Assembly: GCA_001692895.1 (NCBI GenBank)
Contig: KV748205.1
Location: 1,566,834-1,630,833, forward strand
Direction of reading: 5' to 3'
Source of the DNA: Cenococcum geophilum 1.58
Lineage: Eukaryota > Ascomycota > Dothideomycetes > Gloniales > Gloniaceae
DNA: 64,000 nucleotides
Notes under the pieces: model-generated
The model's input: only the letters and a program-made list of their open reading frames with translations
Told to the model about the DNA's origin: nothing
Databases searched by the model: none
Shown: positions 22,985 through 35,420 of the stretch, in pieces
Numbering within the stretch: the stretch's first letter is position 1
Layout of the letters: each line of letters starts with the position of its first letter
Position numbers and translations under genes: made by a program

Positions 22985-25900
22985 ATACTATAAAGCTGCG
23001 GGTATAGACTATCTTAATTAACGGGATGATATCTATTCTATAATCTAGGCTCAAGCGGATATATATAAAGACGATAAATTTACTATAGAATAATAGGTAC
23101 ACGACCTTATAGTAACTGATACCGCTATTAATAATACTTTACTAACCATTACAGGAAATACCAGTATGATATTGGTAGAGGAGCTAAGCTATATAGTACC
23201 GGTAGAATAACTAACTAGCACTAAAACACACAGTTATATAGCAATAAGCCTCTTTACCTTAGATATTTATTATACCTAAACTTATTATAAAGTGACTGGC
23301 CGCTATATAGGAACCCCGCTTAGCTACCTAGAGGGGAACTCTAATTAGCAGTCTACCGTAGATCGCGACTACCTACTAAGGCCTAGCTAGTTAGCAGATG
23401 GAATAAATAAAGGCAATAATATATTTTATCCTTTTATAAGCTCTATAGAATAGGCGTAAGTTATCTAGTGGGTATATAATGGCACGTTAGTAAAAGAAAT
23501 AGACGCGTGGTTATAAGACCCCTATATTAAAAATATAAGGGACGGATATATATTATGCCGAAATGTAAAAGAAGTTAAGACAAAACTACATTCTATTTCT
23601 AAAGGTATAAGTAATAATAGCTGGTAAATCACAGAACTTAATATATACGGCAAAAACCTAAAGATATACTACCGTAATATACTTAGCGTAGTGGCCTTCC
23701 TAATCGGTCATTTCCCATTTAAAGGTGATATGGTTTATTCTCCTATTCGTCAATTTAACACAAAAGGTAATAGAGTGTATGACGAGGTATATACGGCTAA
23801 CCGTTAGTAGGAGATCTAAGATTAATTACCTAATAGTGTAATGGCTATTATAGTGATACCTAGTAGCAACTAAATTAAGCTAACTACACTATCTAGAGAT
23901 AAAAAGGCGTATCTGGTTTATATTATAATACTTAATATCCTATTAAAGACTTAATATATAGCTAGTAGGCCAGTAATACTTCTGCTAGGTTATATACCTA
24001 TAGACTTACTAAGTAACCGGATAAATAAGCTAGATGTATACTATTAAGTAATAAGCATTATATTTAAATGTAAGTATTTACCTTAGCAGTGTATAGGTAC
24101 TTAAGTTAATATAAAAACTAGCCCTTAAACGCGCTGCTAGACGCGGTATGCCAATACGATACGCGGATGGGTTTATCCGGTAATGCTACCCTATACTTAC
24201 TAGGTTTATAGCAGATTATAAGAAATAGGTTATATTAATAGGAGTGAAATTAGGGCAATACTATATAATATATTATATACCGCCTTATAAACGAGGTGAC
24301 CTACTAAGCACTATATCCGGTAAATGGCCGCGAAGGATGTATAAATTAACTATTAAACAACTTAAACGACAGCAAAACTTATAGCTAGATTATAGCGACC
24401 CTAAGTATATTAGGCCAATTTAAAATTTTGCCTGGTCCTATTATATAGCGGATATATACGCTATAATGGCCCCTAATTTACTATATTAACTATATAAAGG
24501 TATTACGGAGCATTTAATAAGCTAGCTTCGGGCACTACTGCTTAATATTAAGAAAGGGAAAGGGAGGGTTCTGATAACTAATTATAGTGGTATAAAAACC
24601 CTATTATCTGCTAAGGATAGGGTAGAACGTCTTCTAACTATATAATTTGCCGAAGTTAAACCCTTTAAGGGTATAATTAGGTGGGATAACTTCGCAGAGT
24701 TAAGCTAATGGACTAGAAAGATGTACAAGTCCTTTCTTCGTCAGATTGTACTAGTTATAGCACCGTTACTATATAGGTACAAAGGGGCAATGCTGTTTAT
24801 TTATGCTATAGTTAACTTTACATTATTAGCCGAATATAAATCATATAATAAAGATATAATTAAATACCTTAAAGCTGTATTATATTGAATAGATAAGATT
24901 AAAGAGGCGTTCTTGCCGTACTAACCTAACGACAAAAACCTACCCAATTTTAATATACCTAAACTTTATACAATTTCCCACTATCCGGAGATGATTTGTA
25001 TATTTGGCGCCTTAATAGGAACTATAATAGAGCACGGCGAAAGGGTATATATTCCTTAGAAGAATTTCTATTAAAGATTAAATAAGTATAAAGGGTATAA
25101 AGAGCAAATAATTTATCTTAATATGGAATTAATAAACACTATAGTAATATAAGAGATAGAGCTATAGGAAAATATAAGGCTAATACTAGTAGCTAATACT
25201 ATAGAAGATTTATATATTGCATTATTATTAGGCATAGTTAACCTAATAGACGAGCCGTATAGATAGGATTGCTGCTAGTTAACTAACTAAATGTTTTTAA
25301 TATACGGAATAAATCCAAAGTTATGGCGTAGAGCCTATGAAATTTAGACTAGGCTAGGTATTAATTAATTTATTATAAAACTAGCTTTGTTTATACGGGA
25401 ATGTTATAAGCGAGTTAATGGTATATAAGCAACGGATTTAGACGTTAAGCGCCTTAAAAGAGATATAGCCTAGGTATAAGATTTACCTATTGGTATTTAT
25501 CACTCTATAATATGCTATATTTGACGTAGTAAAGACTCCTATAATCTTAACTAACTATATAAAGTATGGGCACGCTATAACCCAGTCTAGATACGGACTA
25601 TTGCCCTATAGAGGGACTAAGTTTTTATATAAGAATATAAGAACGCACTAAATAGAATAAAGGGAACGTGGGCTGCTTGTTTAGAATTGCTAGTATTAAT
25701 ACAGGACTTAAATCGGATAGATGAAAATAATAGATACTGAGTATACTATGGAGTACTTCTTAAGCTATTCCGTCTATATAATAGAGGTAAGGTAGATCCT
25801 TTTAATGGGATAATTAAAGTAGAACGATTTTCTATAAATATAGCGCAAAATAGACGAAACCTAGACGGCCACTAAATATACGACATTTCTTATATTGAGA

Positions 25901-26260
25901 GACCTATATAACTAATACTAACTTCGCTAGATAAAAGAAGAACGTTTTAAATAAACTTATATACAGATTGGGATATATACAATCGATTCTATAATAACGA
26001 TTTTCTTTAAATTAATAGTATACGCGTAGATAAGTTTGTAAAGAAATAAAAATCTAAAACTAAGCTTCTAATTAAATCATAGGAGGCTTTAGAATAAAAA
26101 CGAAAACGAAAACGGCCAACGTAATTAATAGGGAATTTAGTATATCTAATCCCTAGGAATTTAGGCAAATTGGCTATAAGATAAGGCAAGACTAAGAGAA
26201 GTTAAGAAAGCCGTTGGTTGGCTTAAATGCGGAGGCAGCGTATTCAATATATGGGTAAAT
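22985..26260 (+). pseudogene. Plavaka-like (CACTA/EnSpm-related) DNA transposase
   Basis: This long plus-strand relic has several stops and at least one frame change. Recognisable parts, in order: FLIGHFPFKGDMVYSPIRQF (about 23700-23760), VYDEVYTANR with Trp codons now stops, then a VILSSDKT-like block (VIPSSN, LTTLSRDKKAYLVYI, about 23850-23930). Next come a DLLHQLHKG-like block near 24480, WTRKMYKSFLRQI near 24712-24750 and FNIPKLYTISHYPEMI near 24949-25000. These match the order and spacing of fungal Plavaka transposases. The frame is mod 0 near 23724 and mod 1 near 24949, so an intron or indel lies between. Terminal repeats were not found. The 5' end abuts truncated Copia E2. Confidence 0.72.
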
Positions 26261-26339
26261 TAAGTAGTAGAAGGGCTCGTTAGAGTAGGAGGCTGGCTAG
26301 CTATATGTGTTTTAGTAGATTTTGTATTAGCAGAGTAGT

Positions 26340-27105
26340 GTAATAACCCCCCCTCTTCTACTTTTCTCTTCTAATTTGCCGTACGTTTTTCTTTAATAGG
26401 CCTTATTTTTATAATAATCTCTACCTCTATAGTCTAAGCTTCTTCCATCTATTCGCAACTGAGTATATTAACTTTATTAACACTTAGAGCTAAATTAATA
26501 GCTAATCTTTGCGACCGTCGCTTCCTAACATATAGAATAGCCTTATATTGCTTCTCTGTAAAGGCTTTTCTTAAGTTTTAAACACAAAACGACTTTATTA
26601 GCTTGTCGCCTAAGCTAATACGCTTTAAGGGAGATTCTAGGTAGAAAAAAGCGGAAATAGCGCAATTAAACTGACTTAGTGTCTTAGGTATATCTATAGG
26701 CTAATTAGGTGTAAAGGGAAGCTCTAGAGTATGTCTTAATAAGGGAGGAGAATAAGGATAACCGTTAAGCACTTGCTGCTTAGGTGGTGTTAACCTACTA
26801 AACCACTAGAAAAGGTTAGCCATATCTATATAAATTAGTTCAATTCTTATATTTTTATAGGCAGTTATAACGCTCTTACCCATAAAGATTAGCTCTAGTG
26901 CTTGCTTGCTAGTAGGAATTCTTAATATTATATAGCTGACGGTAAGATAATGCGGCAATCTGCCGTAATTTGCCCTAAATGGGCTGGTAATAGGCCTAAG
27001 CTCCCTAGTAGAATATTAAAATCTGCCCCTTTACTCTTCCGTTTTATTAACTATATCTATACTAGTAAATATACGATTTAAAAGTATTATACTTTATCTT
27101 TATAT
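26340..27105 (-). pseudogene. Unidentified RIP-damaged ORF, about 250 codons
   Basis: I do not recognise this family. A minus-strand frame runs from about 27105 to 26340 with only a few Gln/Trp-type stops, including a stop-free run of roughly 70 codons (about 27012-26803). Readable segments include LPHYLTVSYIILRIPTSKQA, LELIFMGKSVITAYKN, then YLESPLKRISLGDKLIKSF, and a basic C-terminus (KKRLININ-like repeats of Lys/Arg, ending KRKVEEGG). The frame lies convergent to the upstream Plavaka-like gene and divergent from the plus-strand relic at 27440. It could be an accessory gene of a transposon or a duplicated host gene. Confidence 0.5.
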
Positions 27106-27439
27106 CTTTATTAACTTCTCTAACTTCTCCTACGTTAATTATGCCGAAGGTTTATTAACCTCCACTATACTAAAAAAATACAACTATAGCTTCTAAAAAG
27201 AATACGGTATAAACTACCCTCTATATAGCTGCTTGAAATACTAATATATACCTAGGACTAAGGTAAAGGTAAAAGAAATAACACTACTAGTGCAAGAAGA
27301 ATCTAGAAACGTATATACGAACGGTAGTTGGGCTAAAGTACTATAAATAGTACATACACGGTAGTATGTAGCTAACTTTAGTAAATGGCTATATAAGGCG
27401 ATAGAGTATCCAGGGATAGCGTCCTAAAATATCAGTTAA

Positions 27440-29549
27440 ATATAAATAGCGATTCTAAAGAAGATAGAGGCTTAATACCCCAGAGAAGAACGTATTATTA
27501 ATAACTCTAATAGAGTTTAGATAAAGAATCTCTAGATCTATATATATAGAATTTAACCATGGTATCTATTATATAGACCCTATTACTTTACACCCGTTAA
27601 CGCTTTAACAGCGGTTATAAGTCCTAAATCGCCCTAATAAGCGGCTTTAATGCTACCGTCCCTTTACTAAAGAGCTTATCTCCGGTGCTAAAGATAACTC
27701 TATAGCTGAGTCATTTTATACGGCGCCTATACGCAGTAATAAGCAGCGGAAGTCTTAATACAGTATAGATGCAGTTAGAAAATGGCAAGAAATAAGTCGT
27801 AGTAGTAAACTTAAATTAAAACCTATAGATAAACTGATATTAAAAGCTGCCGTGCGCTTCTTTTAAATGTTTATAATGTTAGGTAAGGCTCCTAAAGGTC
27901 TTTCTCTTACGCCGTAGCCGGAAGGGAACGTAGTAACTCTAGAAAAGACGATGGACTTAGTATAGGATAAAGCAGTAGAGTATAATGGGGTTTTTAAAGG
28001 CGATGGTTCTAGCGAGGCTATATAAGAACCGTCGCTATTAATATATCGTATAGTAAGCTACCTTTTATTGCTTTTATATATACTAATATTAAATAGATGT
28101 ATAATAGCATTAGCCAGTTCTAGTCTTACCTATTAAAACGTATGTAGGATTGCGTAAAGACTAAGTACTTATTTAGAAAGCTCTCTAAAAAGGAAATAAT
28201 TACTAAAGTGGAAGAGCTACTTTATATAGATAACTTTTAATACTCTAAGATAGTACGCATAGCTAAACTACCTTGGTACCCTCCTAACTATTTATAGGAC
28301 GAGCAATCCCGCTTTATAGCACTGGTTATTATAGCTAGTCTTTCCGAGTTATTCTTTAAAGGAAAGTGGCAATTTGGGTTTAGTATAGATACGCAGCACT
28401 TTCTACGCCCAATTAGCCTAGGGGCTGTTATACTAATTTATGTAGTAATCCGCCACGTTATTAATAAATGGAAAAGTAGTAGTTTTATCTGATAAAAGTT
28501 TAAAGCAGGTGCTAATCTTTACAGTAATTTATTCTTTCTTTACCCTTATTTTAACTACCTAGACTACGCCGTAACTAACTTTAATATTAGCCATATAGGA
28601 ACGGATAAAGGCTATATGGGCAGATTAGTTAATAGAGCGCTAGAACCAGATTTTAGGGCTTCTACAATAGGGTATCTTAAAAAGACTCCAAGTAACTATA
28701 CACAGCGACGACCCTGCTGTATAAGTAATTCTAAATCTATTTAAATATAGTCTTGATAATCTTTCTAACCTAGACTCCGACTATAACACAGGATTTAATA
28801 AGTAGCGCTTTAATATACTTCTACTGGTATGCGACTACTTATAATAATAGTTCTAGACTAATACTTATATCTAAGTACTTAACGCGTCCCTTTTTTTAAA
28901 CCTAGATACCTCTTACCCTTCTGGCACTATTACTAAGCCTAATATACCCTATAATATGTCGCCTAATTAGACCGACCATAGTACTAATTACTAAGGCGGT
29001 AGGCCTGACGATGTCAGCGACCTTAATAGCGGTATAGATAGCGGGACTAATATAAATAAGTGTTGTGACGAATATAGCGGAGTTAATATAGATAAAGATG
29101 GTGATGCGGATAATGGAACGAATATAGCTCTAGGTGGTAATATGGATAATTGGAATAGTGTAAAAGAGGGGGGCAATAAATACAATGGAGTGGATACAGG
29201 TAATAATGCCGATGTAAATAGTGGAGAAGATATAGATAAGGATAGTGGCGCTAGTAACAATTTCGGAAATAATACCTATAAGCTTATCTTTAAAGGTATA
29301 AAATCACGGAATTGGAAACGTACTATTAATATACTATATCGCTGGAATTACGAATAGTTAATGGTTGCAGTTAAGCCATTTAGAAAGACGCTTAGGGCTG
29401 AACCTAATATAAGTCTTTGGTATACTATTAGAAAAGGGGTTAAGTCTATACTATTTAATAATAAGGATTTAGATATCTTTAGAACGAGAGTAGAGGAGGG
29501 GCTAAGTAGGGTAAATGCTTTATGGTCTGTAATAGGTTTAGAGGAGTAG
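27440..29549 (+). pseudogene. Unidentified multi-domain protein relic (DUF6532-like centre, Asn/Asp/Gly-rich tail)
   Basis: A plus-strand relic of about 700 codons. The first part (frame mod 0, about 27460-28040) includes TKELISGAKDNSIAES and VRKWQEISRSSKL. After a one-base frame change near 28040 the middle part (frame mod 2) includes LSKKEIITKVEELLYIDNF, FIALVIIASLSELFFKGKW, QHFLRPISLGAVIL, VINKWKSSSF and GANLYSNLFFLYPYF. This pattern resembles the DUF6532 domain of fungal proteins (my inference). The frame changes again near 28730 to mod 0, leading into an Asn/Asp/Gly-rich stretch (28995-29270) and a C-terminus ending VNALWSVIGLEE at 29549, interrupted by one TAG at 29355. The frame changes may be introns. 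Confidence 0.5.
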
Positions 29550-29599
29550 CTATTTTATATAGTGGTTATAATATGAATATATTTTTAAAGGCATATTAT

Positions 29600-29669
29600 G
29601 GCAATCTATGGCAATCTATAGCAATCTATAGCAATCTATGGCAATTTATAGCAATCTGTAGCAGTATAT
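29600..29669. repeat. 10-bp tandem repeat array
   Basis: Seven units of the form (G/A)GCAATCTAT, with transitions between units. It lies 50 bp downstream of the plus-strand relic ending at 29549. Confidence 0.85.
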
Positions 29670-29690
29670 TATAATTTAGAGAAATATATA

Positions 29691-29798
29691 CAGTTTATAC
29701 CATTTATATAGTTTATACAGTTTATACCATTTATATAGTTTATACAGTTTATATCGTTTATATAATTTATACGGTTTATATAGTTTATACGGTTTATA
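29691..29798. repeat. 9-bp tandem repeat array
   Basis: Twelve units of YRGTTTATA type (for example CAGTTTATA, TAGTTTATA, CCATTTATA) in a repeating order, suggesting a 27-bp higher-order unit at the start of the array. Confidence 0.85.
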
Positions 29799-29849
29799 TA
29801 TAGTGTAGATATTATATAATTTATACAGTTTGCGCGCTATTTATTTGTA

Positions 29850-30025
29850 GGGTAGCAATTTGCTAGTATTAGTTTGGTAGTTAAGCGTTTTGCTGCAATT
29901 TGCTGGCGGGGGCTGCAAATTTGTTGCGAAACGCGCGGTTTGCGCGAATTGCTAACGACTATATACGACCACGTAAATCGCACAGTTTGTAGCAAATTGC
30001 CGCAATCTGCAATAACGCGCCCAAA
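29850..30025. repeat. Cluster of GCAATTTGC / GCAAATTGC motifs
   Basis: A GC-richer, less mutated stretch with at least five copies or variants of GCAATTTGC in both orientations, including GCAAATTGC followed by CGCAATCTGC at about 29992-30010. Such clusters resemble the subterminal transposase-binding repeats of DNA transposons, but no partner end was found. A 66-codon open frame crosses it without a recognisable domain. Confidence 0.5.
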
Positions 30026-30094
30026 AAAAAATCCTAATGTAGCTAAAATATATAGAGGCTTACTACCTAAGTAGGGCCAATAATAAGGTTATAT

Positions 30095-30880
30095 AGCTTA
30101 ACCTTATAGGCTTAGGATTTTTACGCCTCCTTTATACACTTAGGGTAATCTTATTATAGGACTTAGTAATCTTACGTAAGTAGTTCTTACTCTACCCCCT
30201 ATAAAAGGACCCCCTCTTTAGCTATAAGGAGTACTAAGGTTTACTATATAGGTAGAAAGCTTACTAGCTAATATAGTTACGCTAAATAAGCTAGTAATAT
30301 AGAAATACTAGCCCGCCTATAAGGCCGTAGCTAAGCTAAAATATAAGGCCGCAATCTTTAAAATAAAGGGGGTTTAATTACGCGTATAGACAATCTTAGA
30401 ACGCCTTAGCGAAATAAAAAGGTTATTAGTATTATTTACACCTATATAGATCTAGTAAAGGAAAATAAGTATCTAAATAGGGCCTATAGAGTCTATACGT
30501 CTACCTTTAGGCAAGCCCGCGCCGTCTACTATAATATTTACTATATTTGCGCCACCTACTTAGCTGTTTATAATATCTATACTACCCACTTAGCCACCGT
30601 CTATAATATCCACACTATTTACTTAGCCATTTATAATATCCGCACCGTCTGCTTAGCCGTCTATAATATCTATACCATTTACTTAGCTATTTATAATATC
30701 CGTACCGCCTACTTAGCCGTCTACTATATCCGTATCGCCTTTACTAGCATAAGTATAAGCTAATACTTAACTATCTTTCCTATTTATCCTTAACCTATAG
30801 GCGCCGCTAAAGAAATATAAAATACTTTAAGGTAGTAATTTAGTCTTTTAGCTTTAGATTAAGTAGACTTTAGGGCTAGC
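30095..30880 (-). pseudogene. Unidentified RIP-damaged ORF with decapeptide repeats
   Basis: A minus-strand frame can be followed from about 30880 down to about 30095. The upstream part reads VLAYTYASKGD. A repeat region (30740-30519) encodes variants of D-I-I-D-G-Q-V-N-G-A, with Q seen as TAA in each unit. The downstream part includes RRSKIVYTRN, LKIAALYFSLATAL and GGPFIGGRVRTTYV. Stops in this part number about one per 20 codons, fewer than expected for random RIP-mutated DNA. No family is recognised. Its repeat resembles in composition the Asn/Asp/Gly-rich tail of the neighbouring plus-strand relic. Confidence 0.4.
30519..30740 (-). repeat. 30-bp minisatellite coding a 10-residue repeat
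   Basis: Seven to eight units of about 30 bp, each containing TATAATATC and TTAGCC. Because 30 is a multiple of three the array stays in frame on the minus strand, and each unit has the same Gln-to-stop position. One unit carries a 3-bp insertion. Confidence 0.85.
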
Positions 30881-30971
30881 GGGTAAGCCATTAATTAAAG
30901 CTCTTAATTACTGCTAGGGGGCACGCTAGCAGGTTAACGGCGAGGCTATATTTTATAGCCGTTGCTATAGG

Positions 30972-31378
30972 TATAACGGAACCTTATAGCAAGTGCTATA
31001 ATAGGCTCGTTATTGGGCTAGGTGTATAGGTAATGCAAATTAAAGTCAATAACGTAATAATAACTAGTGGAGTGGTTGCCTAATAGATTAACTCTAATTA
31101 TATTCTAAGAATTACTATAAAGGAGAGAACTATCTAGGTAGGGACTATAGTCCTTTAAATACACAATTATACTCCTAAAAAATCCCCTTTATACGTAAGG
31201 TATATATACTCTATTTACTTTATTATAGATTATATAGATTATATTATATAACCTTAGCTACTATTCCTTATTATATAACTCTACCGGTTCTATCCTAAAC
31301 TATACCTAAATTAACTAATTAGCTTCTTCCAACTCCTCTTTAAGTAGTTATAATATTATACTTAAAGCGTCCATAACA
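30972..31378 (-). repeat. 3' LTR of A2
   Basis: This 407-bp LTR reads TATAACGGAACC at its low end and CCATAACA at its high end, the complement of TGTTATGG. The plus-strand CTCCCTCC tract next to it is the complement of the polypurine tract, which fixes the minus orientation. Confidence 0.88.
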
Positions 31379-31659
31379 CTATCTCCCTCCTTTTTATCTT
31401 TGTCCTTAAAGATTCTAAATATCTCTAAGTTATTTACTAGAGGTATAATATCCGTCTAATTAATTTAGTTAATATTATTACTTATTATACCTAAAGCTTC
31501 TTCCTCTTTATTAACTGTTCGTTATGCTTACACTATTACTATAATATTATCTCTTAGTGAGATTATACCGTCTTCGTATTCTTGTTATTTAAAAGAGGGG
31601 TTAGTTTATATTACGCTAGTAAGTCCATCTTTATAATAACCGTCCTTTTATTTAAAGTG

Positions 31660-34600
31660 CACTAAAGTAAATATTTATTTATCCTATAACGTTTACTCCG
31701 TCTCTAATACTAAATATATATAACTTATTACTCTTAATAGTTATTTAGTTTCTTAATTAATTTATTTTAGGGTCTTATATTTAATTTACTACTACTCGGC
31801 TAAATAATAAACTATTTATAGTATTGGCGGAACTTTATTATCCTTATAATGCTAAATAAGAGGCGGCCGATGCTTAGCAACGGGCCCTTAAGTCTTATCT
31901 CGCTACATCCGCTTATTTAATCCGTCTTAAAAAGGTTTATAAGAAGGTTTATTTTAAAGAGTAGAAGCTTATAAAATAGGGTCTATAGGAACTTAGTAAT
32001 AAAAGAATAGATTCTTCTCTAGCCGAGAAGGAAATAAATCTAAATAGTTTAGTAACTGCTCTTCTTAGGTCCCCCTTAGGTAACTTATTCTTTAGCGATC
32101 CTTCTTTATTAATACTGCCTGACCTAATTTCTTCTAATACTCCTATACCTTTTCTATAGCGTTTTTTAGATTCTTTAGTAGCTCCTAGGTAGTCTCGTTA
32201 TAGCCTATCTACTTTACTTTATACTATATTTTATTATTAATATCTTTATAACTAATAATCTTTAAAACTTACTATTTATCTTCTTTCTATCCTTTATATA
32301 TATCTACTTTATAAACTAATAGCTTAATATTTCTATATACTAGCTCTAGTATTACAATATACTATATAGGGTAGATCTTAATTTTGGTTGGTAGGTTTAA
32401 CTTAAATATAACTAGTAAAATCCTTTACTTAATTTTAAAAGGTCCTAGTCTAATATAGTCTAACTTCTTACTTAGTTATTAACTCTTAAAATTTTTATAT
32501 AGTAGCTATACTTTATCTCCCTCCTTAAGATCTAGTCCCTTAGATCTCTTAGTATTATAGTACTTTTTTATTCTCTCTTATACCTTCTTTACTAATTCTA
32601 TAAGGTCTATATAAAGATTTATTAATATCTTTATTCTTTTTTTAGTTATACTACTTATTTTCTTTACTTATTATAGTAATAATAATATTCTTAGCTTATA
32701 TCCGTAATTTACCTTAAATAGTAATATACCTATCCCTTTTTATAGTATTGTATTATATACAAACTATATAACTGGTAATAATAATACCTAATTATTCTAT
32801 ACGTAATTAATATAGTGCCTTAAATACTATTCTAGCGTCTAATTTAATCTTTTTATTTAACTGTCTATCTGCGGATAATATATGGTAGAAGTTACTACTT
32901 TAACTCCTTATTCCGCTAAGAATACCTTTTAGAATACTACTATAAATCTTAAATCCCTATCTAATATAATCTTACTTAGTGCCCTATATCTTATAAACAC
33001 TTCTTTAATATAGATTCTAGCGATATCTTCTACTAATATCTCTTCTATATATACTATAAAGTATCCCTACTTTATAAGCTTATCTACTATTACTAAAATC
33101 GTATTATAATCTTATCTAGTAATAGGATCTCTTAACTTTAGTAACTTAATAATAAAGTCCTATAATATAACCTCCTATAGTCTCTCTAGTATTTTAATAG
33201 GTTATAACCCTTTATATAGCTTATACCTTATTAATTTATTTCTTTAGTAATCTAGATATTCCCTTATAACTTTTCGCGCTAAGCCTTAGATTCCGTCAAT
33301 AATATACTCCTTTTAGAGTCTTAACACTAAGCTTATAGCTCTATTATATCCTTAAGTTAATCCCTTATAAAAATCTTCTATAAACTATTCTGCTATACTT
33401 CTTAGGATATACTTTACTTCTTAATTTTCGTATATATCCGCCCATAGATCTTCTAGCTATGCCTTTAGAATTCTTTATATCTAAAAGCTTTCTAGTAACT
33501 TATAAACTCTTTCTAGTTTCTCTTAAGTTGCTATAATTTTTGGATAGTTATATCTAATTAATCCATCTGTGTCTTTTTATAGTAAAGCCCCTAATAGCTT
33601 TTTATTATTTTATAGTTTAGCTTTTTAACTTAGAGCATCTACTTGCGTATTATCTATACCCTTAGTATACTAAATCTTAAAATAGTATTCTATAAGTATC
33701 TCTACCCATCTAACCTATTTTTAGTTAAGTTCCTTTATTATTAAAAATCCTATTAGGTTCTTATAATTTGTCTTAATTATAAATAGTTTCTCTATATCTT
33801 ATAAGAATACTCTCTATTTCTTTAGTGCTATAACTATACCTAATAGCTCCTTATTATAAATGTTATAGTTTAACTCTAGTAGTATTATCTTTCAACTATA
33901 GTATACCACTAGGTACTATCTATCTTAATATTTTTATATAAAGTATACCCCTAGTATATAGTCTAATATATCCGTCTTTATAACCGTCTCTAGTCCTAGT
34001 TAATAGATCTTAAGAACTGGCTCCTAGGTAAATATCTCTTTAACTTTTTTAAATAACTCTTACTACTCTTTTCCCCATACCTATAGTTCTTCTTTCTTCG
34101 TTAATCGCGTAAATAGTTTAATATCTTTTAACTATTATACTATAAACCTTCTGCAGTAATTGCAAAACCCTAAGAATAATCTTAACTGTGTAACATTCTC
34201 TAGTTCTTACCAATTTACTATAGCCTTAATCTTTTTTAGATCTATACTAAGTTGGCCTAGTTTAATAATAAATCTAATAAAATTGGTCTTTCTAGTAAAG
34301 AACTTATATTTCTTAATTGCTACTAGCATCTATTCTTCCTATAATCTCTTTAAGACCTATTTAACATATTCTCCGTATTCTTCCTTAGTTATTAAGTAGA
34401 TAATAATGTTATTAAAATATACTATAATAAATTTATCTAAGTATTCTCCTAATATATTATTAATACGCTTCTGGAACGTTACTGGTATATTTATAAGCCT
34501 AAATTGTATAACTAGTAGTTTATATAGTCCTTCCTTTAACTTAAAGGCTGCCTTTTATTTATTGCCTTCCTTAATCCTAATCTAATAGTACGCCTATCTT

Positions 34601-35420
34601 AGATCTATCTTTATAAAGATTTATATATTACCTATTCTGTCTTAGATTTCGCTAATTAAGGGTAAAGAATACCTATCCTTTCTAATAATGCTGTTTAACT
34701 ATCTATAGTCAATATATAGCCTTAGTTTGCCATTTTTCTTTAATACGAATAGTACTGGATAACCCGCTAATAACTGCGATAGTCTAATATATCCCTTTTA
34801 TAGGTTTTCCTAGATAAACTCTTTTAATACTCTCCCTTTTTCTTTAGTAAGTTTATAGATTAGAAAAAACCTTAAACTTATTTCTAGTTCTAATTCTATC
34901 TTATAGTCCTATACTACGTACTTTAATAGCTTTTTACTCTTTAGTGACTATAGTTTCTTGCTATACTTATAGTATCTTTTTAGTATATAACCTAGTCCTT
35001 TCTCTATTTCTTTATAGGTTGCTCCTACTTAGTACTATACTAACTTAGCTTATTATCGCATCTTATAGCATTAAGTATCTTTAATATTGACTTAACCTAT
35101 AACCTAATTAATCTTTGGATTATATTCCTATAATTAAGGCATTCCTAGTACTGCCTTGTCGTTTCCTAATGGTAATATATTAAAAGACATCTCGATTTAT
35201 CTCCCTTTTATAGTTAACTAAATAGGTCCTGTTTTAAGATTAATAATACCTCCTCTATAGGTTATTGGATCTTCTAAAATTATTACTAATAGGTAAGAGT
35301 ACTTCTTTTTCTTATATAGTAACCCCATTCTTTTAACTGCTACTAGCAAGATATAGTTCCTTATTACTTCACTATCTATTAATGCCTTAAACTATTAATT
35401 TTGCCACTTAACTTATAAAT
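31660..35420 (-). pseudogene. A2 pol (protease to chromodomain)
   Basis: Minus strand. The protease reads A-L-I-D-S-E-V at codon start 35385, where the active-site Gly is Glu. The RT motif Y-F-N-N-I-I-I-Y starts at 34419, so both Asp of YLDD are Asn; protease and RT share one frame. RNase H lies at about 33650-34050, the integrase at about 32700-33350 and a chromodomain at about 32130-32290. It is homologous throughout to A1 1-4700 and carries more RIP damage in the RT motif than A1. Confidence 0.85.

Noticed and set aside
26945..26985. GGCAATCTGCCGTAATTTGCC as the left terminal repeat partner of the cluster at 29850-30025
   Set aside because: It lies within the long minus-strand reading frame 26340-27105, and the alignment to the other cluster is loose.
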